30,284 nucleotides of DNA from Cryomorphaceae bacterium (GTDB taxonomy: Bacteria; Bacteroidota; Bacteroidia; Flavobacteriales; Schleiferiaceae), in the NCBI GenBank assembly GCA_022565745.1, contig JAIUMB010000004.1:1-30284 (forward strand), in the 5' to 3' direction. Of this stretch, positions 1 to 8,194 are shown one piece after another. How positions within the stretch are numbered: the stretch's first letter is position 1; every line of letters starts with the position of its first letter. Under the pieces are notes generated by a model, which searched no databases, was not told where the DNA came from, and saw only the letters and a list, made by a program, of their open reading frames with translations. A program made the translations under genes and the position numbers.

Positions 1-1
1 A

Positions 2-340
2 AATACTTATTCTTGGGAAATACCTGAAGGAGGTGCGCCCTTAAACGAAGACCCTTTAGAAGCAGCTAAGAGAGAATTATCAGAAGAAGTTAATTTAAAA
101 GCTGAACATTGGACATGTATTCAAAAGTCAGATTTAAGCAACAGCGCTACCGATGAAACATGCATGATTTTTTTAGCTACCGGTTTATCACCATGCCATC
201 TACATAAACCAGATGAAACTGAGAAACTCGTAATAAAACGTGTTCCTTTACAAAGGTTTTTTGATATGGTGGATGACGGAAGCATACGAGATGCCATTTC
301 TGTTATGGCCGCAATGAGATATCGGTTGCAAAATTCATAA
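2..340 (+). CDS. Nudix hydrolase, 3' part (5' end outside window)
   Basis: An open frame enters from the left edge and ends at TAA 338-340, giving 112 residues. Near its start it reads IPEGG, then a Nudix box of the form G-x5-E-x7-REL-x-EE (residues about 9-31), the metal and pyrophosphate-binding helix of Nudix hydrolases. The glycine that usually follows the EE pair is replaced by Asn (EEVN), a tolerated variation. The family cleaves nucleoside diphosphates linked to another moiety; the E-G-G-rich lead-in and the C-terminal RVPLQRFFDMV segment resemble ADP-ribose pyrophosphatase-type members, but the substrate cannot be decided. The N-terminal part is missing because the window begins inside the gene. 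Confidence 0.85.
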   Translation, partial: NTYSWEIPEGGAPLNEDPLEAAKRELSEEVNLKAEHWTCIQKSDLSNSATDETCMIFLATGLSPCHLHKPDETEKLVIKRVPLQRFFDMVDDGSIRDAISVMAAMRYRLQNS

Positions 341-371
341 AGCCATTTACAGACGTATTGCTTTTGTATAT

Positions 372-379
372 TAACTTTG
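372..379 (+). promoter_or_regulatory. Bacteroidota -7 box for the TonB receptor gene
   Basis: TAACTTTG fits the Bacteroidota -7 consensus TAnnTTTG and lies 40 nt before the proposed GTG start at 420. No TTTG -33 element is seen at the usual 19-21 bp spacing, so the call rests on one box. Confidence 0.45.
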
Positions 380-419
380 ATAAGGTCAAATCATTATCCA
401 TCAATACGACTATTCACAC

Positions 420-2741
420 GTGCGGTTTAATTTTGCCTTTATTGCTATTTTTATTGTCAATACGCTATTTGCGCAAAGTAACGATAACGCGAATAATGAT
501 AGTATTTTATTGGTTAAGGGCTATGTGAAATCTCATCAAGGAGAGCCCGTTCAATCTGCGTCCATCGAAGTTTTTCACCAGCAACAACGCCTTATTGCTA
601 CCATTACCAACACGGATGGTGAATTTTCTTTCTCATTAGGGAGGCGGTTCAATATGTTCACGGTTCAGATCAGACATATCGGATATTATCAGCAAAGCAA
701 GTCCTTAAATTTAGACAGCAATTTAACGACTCTATCATTTACACTTCAACCGCTTGATACTGAACTTCCCGGTATAGTCGTTTCAGCTGGCCGTACCGAA
801 CAGCGTTTAGAAGAAACCACCGTCTCAGTAATGGCTGTCCCTGCTTCTTTGGTAAAAAATAAAAACCCAACCGATATTCAGCAGACGATGGATCAAGTAC
901 CGGGTGTAAATGTTACCGAAGGCCAAGTGAATATCAGAAGTGGAAGTGGTTGGAGTTATGGTGCAGGGACTAGAGTATTAACCCTTATTGACGATTTACC
1001 ACTGATTTCCCCTGATGCCAATCAAATACTATGGCCCCTGGTACCATTTGAGTCACTCGAACAAATGGAGGTCTTAAAAGGCGCCTCATCGGCTTTATAC
1101 GGCAGTTCAGCATTAAATGGCGTTATTAATGTGAGAACACGATCTCCTTTCGAAAAGAAAACCTATGCCAATGTGTTTTTAGGTATGTACGATGCACCTG
1201 CGCAAAACGAATGGCAATGGTGGGATCAACCTTTGCTTTTTAGTGGGTTACAAGTTTCACATTCTAATCATTACAATTTAGGAAAAGGGAAATTAGGGTA
1301 TCTGGTTGGTGTAAATGGTCTCCAAGATCCTGGTTTTAGATGGAATGCTGTCGACAACCGTATGCGTACGCATTGGAAAACGGCTTATAAGCAAAAATTG
1401 TCTGCAAATCGTTTTTTAGAAATGGGGATAAACGGAACCGTATCGCATAGGAAAAGTGGTGAAGCATTGATTTGGGAAAGCGGTAGTAATCCATATATGG
1501 CCCAGGATAGTTCAGTTACGGTGACCAATGGAGTCACCTATTTCATTGATCCTTATTTAGAAATTTCTTATGGCAACGAAAGTATTCAACACAGCGATAA
1601 ACTTCAATTGCGTTTTTTATCCATTGATAATGTAGCCTCAGACAAGGTCAACCGCTTTGATAATGCATCGCGTTCTCAACTTATTCAGTATCAACATCAG
1701 GCTAAGTTTGACCGTTCCACGATAACCGCTGGTGTATTTGGTTTATTTTCCGATACAGAATCGGAAATATTTGGAAACCATATCGCCGCCAATCAAGCCA
1801 TTTTTCTTCAAGGTGATTTCCCATGGAAACGTTGGAATTTTTCTGCAGGAGCCAGGTATGAGTATTTTCAAGTCAATGAAATCAATCAAGAGCAACCTGT
1901 GTTTAGAGCCGGTGCTAATTATGCACTTACCAAAAGTACCAATATTTTTTCAAATTATGGCGAAGGTTTCCGTTTTCCCAGTATTGCTGAATTGTACACC
2001 GAAACAAATGTGGGGGCCATCAATATTTTTCCAGCGCAAAATCTACGACCAGAGTTTGGTCAAACGATGGAGTTTGGTGTAAAACAGTTGATAGGTAACG
2101 ATGTTTTTAAATCTAGAATGGAAGTAGCTGCCTATTATATGCGTTTTACAGATATGATAGAGTTTATGTTCTCTAATTGGGGCAACTCAGGCGTTTTTTT
2201 TAATGATTTAGGATTCAGTTCCGTGAACGTTGGTGACGTCAGTATAAGTGGTATAGAATGGAGCTATGCCGGTTCGCTCGATTTACCAAAGCAACAATGG
2301 CAGTTTTTAGTGGGTTATACCTATGCCAATCCAATAGTTAGAAACCCGGAAGAGCAGTTAGTAGATGGTAGAAATATTACCTATAAGAGCACATCCTCAG
2401 ATACATCCAACGTGTTAAAGTACAGATACAAACATTTGGTACGTGCTGATATACAATGCAAATTATTCGATGTGTTACGAATAGGGGGTAGTGTAAGGTA
2501 CAATGATTTTATGCAGGCCATTGATCAAGCATTTAATACTTTAATTCCAGATGTAAGATCGACACGTGAACGCCTCAATACTGGAGACTTATTTATTGAT
2601 GTAAGAGTAGGGTATCAACTTAATAAAAACGTTTCAATGAACCTTATCTGTGATAATTTATTAAATAGAGAAGTCATGATTCGACCGGCCATGATGGGCA
2701 TGCCGCGAAGATTTATGGTACAGATGATACTAGATTATTGA
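420..2741 (+). CDS. TonB-dependent outer-membrane receptor with carboxypeptidase-regulatory-like domain
   Basis: This 773-residue protein has an N-terminal signal peptide (hydrophobic residues 5-17, then FAQS), a carboxypeptidase-regulatory-like/CNA-B-type beta domain (about 28-115: VKGYVKSHQGEPV... and TDGEFSF), a plug domain (about 125-245, with the typical MEVLKGASSALYGSSALNGVINV segment) and a C-terminal 22-strand-type barrel ending in aromatic QMILDY. Such receptors import siderophores, cobalamin, metals or glycans through the outer membrane using TonB energy; the ligand is not evident here. The start is GTG at 420: it is the first start after the -7 box at 372-379 and directly precedes the signal peptide. 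The stop overlaps the start of the next membrane protein gene (TGATG), implying translational coupling. Confidence 0.9.
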   Translation: MRFNFAFIAIFIVNTLFAQSNDNANNDSILLVKGYVKSHQGEPVQSASIEVFHQQQRLIATITNTDGEFSFSLGRRFNMFTVQIRHIGYYQQSKSLNLDSNLTTLSFTLQPLDTELPGIVVSAGRTEQRLEETTVSVMAVPASLVKNKNPTDIQQTMDQVPGVNVTEGQVNIRSGSGWSYGAGTRVLTLIDDLPLISPDANQILWPLVPFESLEQMEVLKGASSALYGSSALNGVINVRTRSPFEKKTYANVFLGMYDAPAQNEWQWWDQPLLFSGLQVSHSNHYNLGKGKLGYLVGVNGLQDPGFRWNAVDNRMRTHWKTAYKQKLSANRFLEMGINGTVSHRKSGEALIWESGSNPYMAQDSSVTVTNGVTYFIDPYLEISYGNESIQHSDKLQLRFLSIDNVASDKVNRFDNASRSQLIQYQHQAKFDRSTITAGVFGLFSDTESEIFGNHIAANQAIFLQGDFPWKRWNFSAGARYEYFQVNEINQEQPVFRAGANYALTKSTNIFSNYGEGFRFPSIAELYTETNVGAINIFPAQNLRPEFGQTMEFGVKQLIGNDVFKSRMEVAAYYMRFTDMIEFMFSNWGNSGVFFNDLGFSSVNVGDVSISGIEWSYAGSLDLPKQQWQFLVGYTYANPIVRNPEEQLVDGRNITYKSTSSDTSNVLKYRYKHLVRADIQCKLFDVLRIGGSVRYNDFMQAIDQAFNTLIPDVRSTRERLNTGDLFIDVRVGYQLNKNVSMNLICDNLLNREVMIRPAMMGMPRRFMVQMILDY

Positions 2742-3589
2742 TGTTGAAAGTTTTTACCCTCTTTCTATCCAGAGTTTTTATTCATAGTCAGTTTTGGGTG
2801 GCCTTGATGGCTTTTTTTTTGACCCTATTAACGCTTTTTGAATTAAAATCGGATGCGTTCAAATTAGCCATTTCTGTGGGTATGTTAACGTGGGGGGGAT
2901 ATACCTATATCAGATCTTTTAGTAACGCAAATACATTAAATCACCGTCATTACAAAGCACTTAAATTGTTTTATTTACCGATTACTTTAGTTAGCCTTTC
3001 TTATGGTATTTATGTTCTTTACGCGTTCACCAATCACCTTTTGATTACCACTTTAACTTTATTGCCTAGTGCCCTGTTGGTTTTTTTATATCCATTAAAA
3101 AAATCTTGGTTGCTTTCCATCAGAGAGTTTCCAGGTATTAAACTTATTGTGATTTCTTTCAGTTGGCTTTGGTTAACCACTTGCATACCATTAATTGTTA
3201 TACAAGACTTTAATCCTCTTCATGCGGCATCTATGTTTTTACAAAGGTTTTTGTTGATGATGGTTTGGATTTTACCTTTTGATATAAGAGATTTAAATAT
3301 AGATAAAAAGCAGATTAAAACCATTCCACAGCAAATTGGTGTAGATTCAACAAAGCAATTGATTTATATAATTGTTTTCATTTTACAATTAAGTTATCTA
3401 CTTACCGCATGGCTTTCCTTAACACAAGTTATTGTTTCACTGAGTTATATAGCAGGATTGGAAGTGTTGAGTTTGTTGGTTTATTTTTCAAAACCATCAA
3501 AAGATAGCGGTTATTATTCCATACTTGTAGAATCCACACCCATGTATATTCTTTTTATGTTGATGCTCATCGTACTGGTGTTTATATAG
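2741..3589 (+). CDS. UbiA-like polytopic membrane protein
   Basis: Roughly 282 residues with about eight hydrophobic segments. The start chosen is ATG 2741, which overlaps the receptor stop as TGATG; the frame can be extended one codon to a TTG. The best functional clue is FDIRDLNIDKKQIKTIPQQIG around residue 187, which matches the second aspartate motif of UbiA prenyltransferases (D-x3-D ... TLP-x-x-LG). The first motif, NDxxDxxxD, is not present: the equivalent loop reads SNANTLNHRHY. It may therefore be a diverged UbiA-fold enzyme with altered chemistry or a non-catalytic relative. Co-transcription with the TonB receptor is likely from the overlap, but no shared pathway can be deduced. Confidence 0.7.
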   Translation: MLKVFTLFLSRVFIHSQFWVALMAFFLTLLTLFELKSDAFKLAISVGMLTWGGYTYIRSFSNANTLNHRHYKALKLFYLPITLVSLSYGIYVLYAFTNHLLITTLTLLPSALLVFLYPLKKSWLLSIREFPGIKLIVISFSWLWLTTCIPLIVIQDFNPLHAASMFLQRFLLMMVWILPFDIRDLNIDKKQIKTIPQQIGVDSTKQLIYIIVFILQLSYLLTAWLSLTQVIVSLSYIAGLEVLSLLVYFSKPSKDSGYYSILVESTPMYILFMLMLIVLVFI

Positions 3590-3656
3590 AATAAATAATA
3601 TCAGTTATTTTGACAAATAATTTATTTGGTGACCGTATAAATGATTTGATTCTATG

Positions 3657-3664
3657 TATATTTG
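3657..3664 (+). promoter_or_regulatory. -7 box of the tRNA promoter
   Basis: TATATTTG is a perfect TAnnTTTG box 28 nt before the mature tRNA. The 15 bases 3656-3670 (GTATATTTGCAGCCC) recur exactly at 16651-16665 in front of the metal-transporter operon. No properly spaced -33 TTTG is visible. Confidence 0.55.
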
Positions 3665-3692
3665 CAGCCCTTGATAAAAGGGATTATTTTTC

Positions 3693-3769
3693 GGGCCTAT
3701 AGCTCAGTTGGTTAGAGCATCTGACTCATAATCAGACGGTCCCTGGTTCGAGCCCAGGTGGGCCCACCA
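3693..3769 (+). tRNA. tRNA with CAT anticodon (Ile2 or elongator Met)
   Basis: A complete 77-nt cloverleaf can be drawn: acceptor GGGCCTA/TGGGCCC, D arm GCTC/GAGC, anticodon stem TCTGA/TCAGA around loop CTCATAA (anticodon CAT, 3727-3729), T arm CCTGG/CCAGG with TTCGAGC loop, and an encoded CCA at the end. The first base pair is G-C and there is a T-G pair at position 6:67. It is not an initiator tRNA because the 1:72 pair is fully paired and the three G-C pairs typical of the initiator anticodon stem are absent. CAT can be Met or lysidine-modified Ile2; the C4-G69 and C5-G68 pairs are those reported as TilS determinants, favouring Ile2. Confidence 0.95.
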
Positions 3770-3773
3770 TTTT

Positions 3774-3812
3774 AAAAAGCAACTAAAATTTTACTATTTT
3801 GGTTGCTTTTTT
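3774..3812 (+). terminator. Rho-independent terminator after the tRNA
   Basis: AAAAAGCAAC (3774-3783) pairs with GTTGCTTTTT (3802-3811); the inner bases AAAAT/ATTTT extend the stem and a T run ends it. It lies 4 nt after the tRNA CCA. Confidence 0.85.
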
Positions 3813-3851
3813 ATTTCATATCGTCATGTCCAAGCATTTCTTTTTATCATT

Positions 3852-3859
3852 TACTTTTG
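3852..3859 (+). promoter_or_regulatory. -7 box placed 4 nt before a start codon
   Basis: TACTTTTG (perfect TAnnTTTG) is followed by CTTC and then the ATG at 3864. Transcription from such a box normally begins a few bases downstream, so the mRNA would be leaderless or nearly so. The same box-N4-start geometry occurs at three other genes in the window. Confidence 0.6.
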
Positions 3860-3863
3860 CTTC

Positions 3864-4433
3864 ATGCGATATTTGGTTATAATTTTTTTGCTGCTATTTA
3901 AGGCACCCCTCGTAGCACAAGTATACAATCAGGAATCAAACAGCACCCCATTAAATGCCTTTGCAAGTTATGGTATAGGTCTTGAATTTAATGGTGGTTA
4001 TTCACAGTCATACATTTTAGGCGTAAAGTTCGATGAACATCTACTTAGTTTTAGATATGTAGAAGGAAGAGAGTGGAGCAATCCTGGAGTGGCATTTGGA
4101 GGTTCGTATGTTTATCCATATCGCGTGATACGATCGATGTCTCTTATGTATAACAACCTATACAGCGAATATTTCAGGATGGGCTTTGGTGCATCTTTAA
4201 GCCGAGGTAATGTAAGAGGTGAAACGCTCATCGTTGATTTATCAGGTACGAATACGGTAACTTGGCATGAAGATATATCATATGTGACTGTAGGTGCAAC
4301 CTATGATCTCACAGCCATTCCATTTGAATACAAAGGTCTTCAAATAGAAGTATTTCTTAGAGGAGAAGTAAACTTCTTTAGATTTTACAACACCATTGGA
4401 ATTGGTCTAGGATACACATTCCCTAACTTTTAA
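3864..4433 (+). CDS. Small outer-membrane beta-barrel protein, function unknown
   Basis: A 189-residue protein with a clear signal peptide (MRYLVIIFLLLFKAPLVAQ, cleavage after AQ) and alternating polar/aromatic beta strands, for example NGGYSQSYILGVKF, HLLSFRYVEGREW, SLMYNNLYSEYFRMGFGAS and IGIGLGYTFPNF, the last being a typical aromatic terminal strand for BAM recognition. An eight-stranded barrel is plausible by size. I do not recognise the family or function. The start at 3864 is only 4 nt from a strong -7 box, so translation probably starts at the first bases of the transcript. The MazG-like gene follows after 10 nt and probably shares the transcript. Confidence 0.75.
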   Translation: MRYLVIIFLLLFKAPLVAQVYNQESNSTPLNAFASYGIGLEFNGGYSQSYILGVKFDEHLLSFRYVEGREWSNPGVAFGGSYVYPYRVIRSMSLMYNNLYSEYFRMGFGASLSRGNVRGETLIVDLSGTNTVTWHEDISYVTVGATYDLTAIPFEYKGLQIEVFLRGEVNFFRFYNTIGIGLGYTFPNF

Positions 4434-4443
4434 TTATTTTATT

Positions 4444-4782
4444 ATGAGCGATCAGCCCATTCACATTTTACAAGCCAAGGTAGACGACTGGATCAAAACC
4501 ATTGGCGTTCGTTATTTCAATGAATTAACGAATATGGCACAACTAACTGAAGAAGTAGGCGAGGTAGCGCGAATCATTGCTCGTCGCTATGGGGAGCAAA
4601 GTGAAAAGCCTTCCGATAAAGAAGCAGATTTAGGTGAGGAGTTGGCAGATGTTCTTTTCGTTGTTCTTTGTTTGGCCAATCAAACCAATACAGATTTACA
4701 GCAAGCCTTTAATAAAAAGATGGAAACAAAGACCAATCGCGACAAAGACCGACACAAAAACAATCCTAAGTTAAGCAAGTAA
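4444..4782 (+). CDS. MazG-like nucleotide pyrophosphohydrolase
   Basis: 112 residues carrying the all-alpha NTP pyrophosphohydrolase signature: EEVGE (about residues 36-40) in one helix and EELADVLF (about 64-71) in the next, supplying the E-x-x-E and E-x-x-D magnesium ligands. The length is that of single-domain MazG/dCTPase-like enzymes that hydrolyse (d)NTPs to (d)NMP and pyrophosphate, usually as house-cleaning enzymes; the basic C-terminal tail (KTNRDKDRHK) resembles the MazG-type NRDRWRN ending. Exact substrate is not readable. It starts 10 nt after the outer-membrane protein gene and has no promoter box of its own. Confidence 0.85.
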   Translation: MSDQPIHILQAKVDDWIKTIGVRYFNELTNMAQLTEEVGEVARIIARRYGEQSEKPSDKEADLGEELADVLFVVLCLANQTNTDLQQAFNKKMETKTNRDKDRHKNNPKLSK

Positions 4783-4882
4783 CTTATAATCAGGTAAATA
4801 AAAAAACATCATTAGAACAACGTTCGCCTAAAATTAATATGTCGACACCACAGCGATAAAAAAGTGGCTTAAATCAAAAGTT

Positions 4883-5752
4883 TTAGGCCTTTTTAAAAAT
4901 ATACACCAAGGACGAATGGTTTTTTTCCTTTCCCGCGGATAAATTGCTTTTCAATCCATTGAAAAAAGCCTTTATAGGTTTTTTATTTTTGAATTTATTT
5001 TCATTGCTTATTAAGCTTACGTAAAACGCATCGAAAGGCATACCTCTTTTATCCACCAATGTAAATCCTGTTTTTTCAACAAAAGGTATTATAACCTTTG
5101 ATTGAAAATGTGACACATGAATGGGGACATCCCATGCTGCCCAATGTTCTTTATAATGTTTGGCGTCCCAACTTTCTGGATTAGGAACAGCTACCACTAA
5201 AATTCCATCTTTTTTAAGTTTATCACGACATGTTTCTATTAGTGTTTTTGGCGTATATATATGTTCTAATACATGCCACATGGTAAAACACGCCACTGAA
5301 TTGTTTTCTAGCGCATTTAGATCTGAAGGTTCATACAGCATGACATTGTATTTTTCTTTGGCTGTTTTTCTTCCTGCTTCAGCAATTTCATAACCGTGTG
5401 CTTCTCTCCCTAGCTGATTTAAAAAGTGTACAAAAGCACCACTACCAGCGCCATAATCGACAATTGTTCCCCGTGGAACATGTGCACGAATCCAACCCCA
5501 CTTTCGCGATAACATGTATTGTTTGACCATAGCATAAACACGATCAAATAAAGTTTCTTTTGTGTCTGTATGTGAAATGTAGGTTTCAGAATCATAGTAA
5601 GATCCTATTTCATCTTCATTTGGCGCGTCTTTGGTGTATAAATGCGCACATGAATCACACCTTACCACCTGAAATTTTTCTTTGGTTTTTCGCCAGTGAT
5701 AGGGTTTGATGTGTGGACTGTTTTCGTCAGATCCGCAAAGAGGACAATGCAT
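4883..5752 (-). CDS. Class I SAM-dependent methyltransferase with N-terminal zinc-ribbon
   Basis: 289 residues. The N-terminus has two CxxC pairs (CPLCG at 3-7, CDSCAH at 32-37) that would bind one zinc, followed by a Rossmann methyltransferase domain: motif I VDYGAGSGAFVHFL (about 93-106), acidic residue in GYEIAE, and CFTMWHVLEHIYTP for motif IV with the usual HVLEH. This matches the widespread 'class I SAM methyltransferase, methyltransf_23' type found in envelope and polysaccharide contexts, but the acceptor is unknown. It begins 13 nt after the mnmG stop on the same strand and is probably the last gene of a ybeY-mnmG-methyltransferase transcript. Confidence 0.85.
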   Translation of the reverse strand: MHCPLCGSDENSPHIKPYHWRKTKEKFQVVRCDSCAHLYTKDAPNEDEIGSYYDSETYISHTDTKETLFDRVYAMVKQYMLSRKWGWIRAHVPRGTIVDYGAGSGAFVHFLNQLGREAHGYEIAEAGRKTAKEKYNVMLYEPSDLNALENNSVACFTMWHVLEHIYTPKTLIETCRDKLKKDGILVVAVPNPESWDAKHYKEHWAAWDVPIHVSHFQSKVIIPFVEKTGFTLVDKRGMPFDAFYVSLISNENKFKNKKPIKAFFNGLKSNLSAGKEKNHSSLVYIFKKA

Positions 5753-5765
5753 GCTTTATTGTTTT

Positions 5766-7643
5766 TTATCGACCTAGATGAACCAGTAATACCTGAATAT
5801 CCGATGGAGATATACCACTGATATGACTGGCTTGTCGTATGGTTTTTGGTTTAATGCTACTGAGTTTTTCTCTCCCTTCCATGCTTATGCTTTGCATAGA
5901 CATATAATCAAAACTTGAAGGGATTTTAACATCCTCCAATCGTCTCATTTTTTCTGCCTGATCTTTTTCTTTATCGATGTAGCCTTGATATTTATAATGA
6001 ATGTTCAATTGCTCAATAACGTCTTTATCAACTTCAGATAACAACTCATCAATAGAAGGAACAACACGAAAGTCTTCAAGGCTTAACTGTGGCCTACTTA
6101 TCAATGTAGGTAATTTTATTTGATGTTTTAATGCCGGTGTTCCACGTGAAACCATCAACTCGTCTACATCATTTGGGGTCACACTGGTTTTATCTAATGC
6201 CTTAATCAATCGCGCAATGTCTTTCTCTTTTTGTTCAACCCGATCTAATCTTTCGACGGAAGCTAAACCAATAGAATGACCAATACGGGTCAATCGCAAA
6301 TCGGCATTGTCTTGTCGTAACAATAAGCGAAACTCTGCTCTACTGGTAAACATTCGGTAGGGTTCTTCGGTACCTTTGGTGATTAAATCGTCAATGAGTA
6401 CACCAATGTATGCTTCATCACGGGTTAACACCAATGGCGCCTTACTCTGGGCTTTGCAATGGGCGTTGATGCCGGCCATTAAACCTTGACATGCGGCTTC
6501 TTCGTAACCGGTCGTGCCATTGATTTGTCCGGCAAAAAATAAATTTTCCACCAATTTTGTTTCCAACGTATGGGTCAATTGAGTAGGAGGGAAGTAGTCG
6601 TATTCAATGGCGTATCCCGGTCTAAAAAAGCGGGCGTTTTCAAAGCCTTTGATTTTTCGTAAAGCGGCGTATTGAACTTCCATCGGTAATGACGTACTAA
6701 ATCCGTTTACATATACTTCTATGGTGTCTAAACCTTCTGGCTCGATAAATAATTGGTGACGATCTTTATCGGCAAAACGATTGATTTTGTCTTCTATCGA
6801 TGGACAATATCGGGGGCCGACAGATTGGATGGCGCCGTTGAACATCGGACTACGATCAAAACCACTTTTTAATGTTTCGTGGACTTCATCACTGGTGTAG
6901 GCAATGTGACAAGGAAGTTGTTGCTCAAGACCCTTTTGTGGTATAAAACTAAAACATCCTCTTTCTACATCGCCGTCTTGTTGTTCAAATTGACTATAGT
7001 CTAAGCTCCGTCCGTCTACCCTAGGCGGTGTACCCGTCTTCATTCGACCGGCTTCAAATCCAAGGGCAACCAAATCTTCGGTGATACCCGTGGCTGACTT
7101 TTCACCCATACGTCCACCACCCAGTTGTTTATCGCCGATGTGAATGGTGCCGTTTAAAAATGTTCCGCTGGTAAGAACTACCGTCTTTGCGTAGAACGAT
7201 TCCCCAAAGGAGGTTTTTACACCAATCACTTTATTTTTTTCTACCAATACACCAGTTACAGATACTTGAACAAAATGGACGTTTTGATTGCGCTCCAAAA
7301 CCAAACGCCACTCTTCAGCAAATCTCCAGCGGTCACTTTGTACACGTGGAGACCACATGGCCGGTCCTTTGCTCCGGTTCAACATGCGAAATTGTATACT
7401 CGTTCGGTCGGTAATGATTCCACTCATTCCTCCCAATGCATCAATTTCTCTCACAATTTGTCCTTTGGCAATACCCCCCATGGCCGGGTTACAACTCATC
7501 TGACCGATGGTTTGCATGTTCATGGTAAGCACCAACACCTTACTTCCCATGGTTGCGGCGGCATGAGCAGCTTCACAACCGGCATGTCCTGCGCCAACAA
7601 CGATAACGTCGTATGTATCTCCAAAACTGTGCTTGTATTCCAT
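5766..7643 (-). CDS. mnmG: tRNA uridine-5-carboxymethylaminomethyl modification enzyme MnmG (GidA)
   Basis: 625 residues, the normal size. The N-terminal FAD-binding motif is VIVVGAGHAGCEAA (GAGHAG at 17-22), followed by the invariant CNPAMGGIAKGQIVREIDALGG block, LKTGTPPR-type MKTGTPPRVDGRS and GQINGTTGYEEAACQGLMAGINA, all diagnostic of MnmG. With MnmE it installs the cmnm5 group on the wobble uridine of several tRNAs using FAD and 5,10-methylene-THF. The ATG at 7643 immediately abuts the ybeY stop (7644), so the two are translated from one message. The gene is complete and shows no irregularities. Confidence 0.98.
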   Translation of the reverse strand: MEYKHSFGDTYDVIVVGAGHAGCEAAHAAATMGSKVLVLTMNMQTIGQMSCNPAMGGIAKGQIVREIDALGGMSGIITDRTSIQFRMLNRSKGPAMWSPRVQSDRWRFAEEWRLVLERNQNVHFVQVSVTGVLVEKNKVIGVKTSFGESFYAKTVVLTSGTFLNGTIHIGDKQLGGGRMGEKSATGITEDLVALGFEAGRMKTGTPPRVDGRSLDYSQFEQQDGDVERGCFSFIPQKGLEQQLPCHIAYTSDEVHETLKSGFDRSPMFNGAIQSVGPRYCPSIEDKINRFADKDRHQLFIEPEGLDTIEVYVNGFSTSLPMEVQYAALRKIKGFENARFFRPGYAIEYDYFPPTQLTHTLETKLVENLFFAGQINGTTGYEEAACQGLMAGINAHCKAQSKAPLVLTRDEAYIGVLIDDLITKGTEEPYRMFTSRAEFRLLLRQDNADLRLTRIGHSIGLASVERLDRVEQKEKDIARLIKALDKTSVTPNDVDELMVSRGTPALKHQIKLPTLISRPQLSLEDFRVVPSIDELLSEVDKDVIEQLNIHYKYQGYIDKEKDQAEKMRRLEDVKIPSSFDYMSMQSISMEGREKLSSIKPKTIRQASHISGISPSDIQVLLVHLGR

Positions 7644-8075
7644 TTATTTGTTACTTTTTTCTTTCTTTTTATCAATCAACTGATTAATCCAGTGATTTTC
7701 TGCCTGTCTCATTTTTTTCTTTTCCTTTTCATCGTGGTCCTCATAACCACATAAATGAAGCACGCCGTGGATAATGACTCTCGCCATTTCTCGCTCAATG
7801 CTTTCATTTTCTTTAGAAGCATTATCCGTTACCCGATCTAAAGAAATAAAAATGTCGGCATCAATCCGTTTTCCATTGTGATAGGGAAAGGTAATGATAT
7901 CCGTGTAATAGTCGTGATTGAGGTGACTGCGGTTAATTTCTCGCAATTCCTCATCACTAAGCAAGTAAAAATGAACCTGCCGTAACCGTAAACCATGGCT
8001 CGTGGAAATTTGTTCCAACTGAGTTTGGGTTAAAGTAATTGGCCATTTAAGCGTTTCACTATGATAGACTACCAT
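7644..8075 (-). CDS. ybeY: Endoribonuclease / rRNA maturation factor YbeY
   Basis: 143 residues from the ATG at 8075. The frame is open back to 8111, but the -33/-7 promoter at 8080-8111 lies inside that extension, so the internal ATG, which begins MVVYHSET, is the real start. The catalytic signature IIHGVLHLCGYEDH (about residues 101-114) contains the H-x3-H zinc pair (H103, H107); where enterobacterial YbeY has the third histidine five residues on, the spacing here puts Asp 113 with His 114 next to it. YbeY processes 16S rRNA 3' ends and takes part in ribosome quality control. It is the first gene of the transcript with mnmG. Confidence 0.93.
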   Translation of the reverse strand: MVVYHSETLKWPITLTQTQLEQISTSHGLRLRQVHFYLLSDEELREINRSHLNHDYYTDIITFPYHNGKRIDADIFISLDRVTDNASKENESIEREMARVIIHGVLHLCGYEDHDEKEKKKMRQAENHWINQLIDKKKEKSNK

Positions 8076-8079
8076 GATG

Positions 8080-8111
8080 CAAAAGTACGTGGAAATACGC
8101 TTTGTGACCAA
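8080..8111 (-). promoter_or_regulatory. Promoter of the ybeY-mnmG transcript
   Basis: On the minus strand TTG (8111-8109), 21 bp spacer, then TACTTTTG (8087-8080), a good match to the Bacteroidota -33/-7 pair. Only CATC separates the box from the ATG at 8075, so the message is probably leaderless. Confidence 0.65.
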
Positions 8112-8194
8112 GGTAACCTAATAGCTCCGATTAATGTCGGAACTTTGTACCAGCTAAGAAAGCAAAAATTGAATTAATCTTAAAATTGAAAATC

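Noticed and set aside
7266..7754. 162-residue plus-strand frame opposite mnmG and ybeY
   Set aside because: It runs antisense across two certain genes, has no promoter box or recognisable domain, and its composition looks like a shadow frame.
8076..8111. N-terminal extension of YbeY to the start at 8111
   Set aside because: The -33/-7 promoter lies inside this segment and the extra residues do not resemble YbeY.
8140..8147. GAACTTTG as the promoter of the MBL-rhodanese gene
   Set aside because: First base departs from TAnnTTTG and no -33 element is spaced properly; too weak to annotate.
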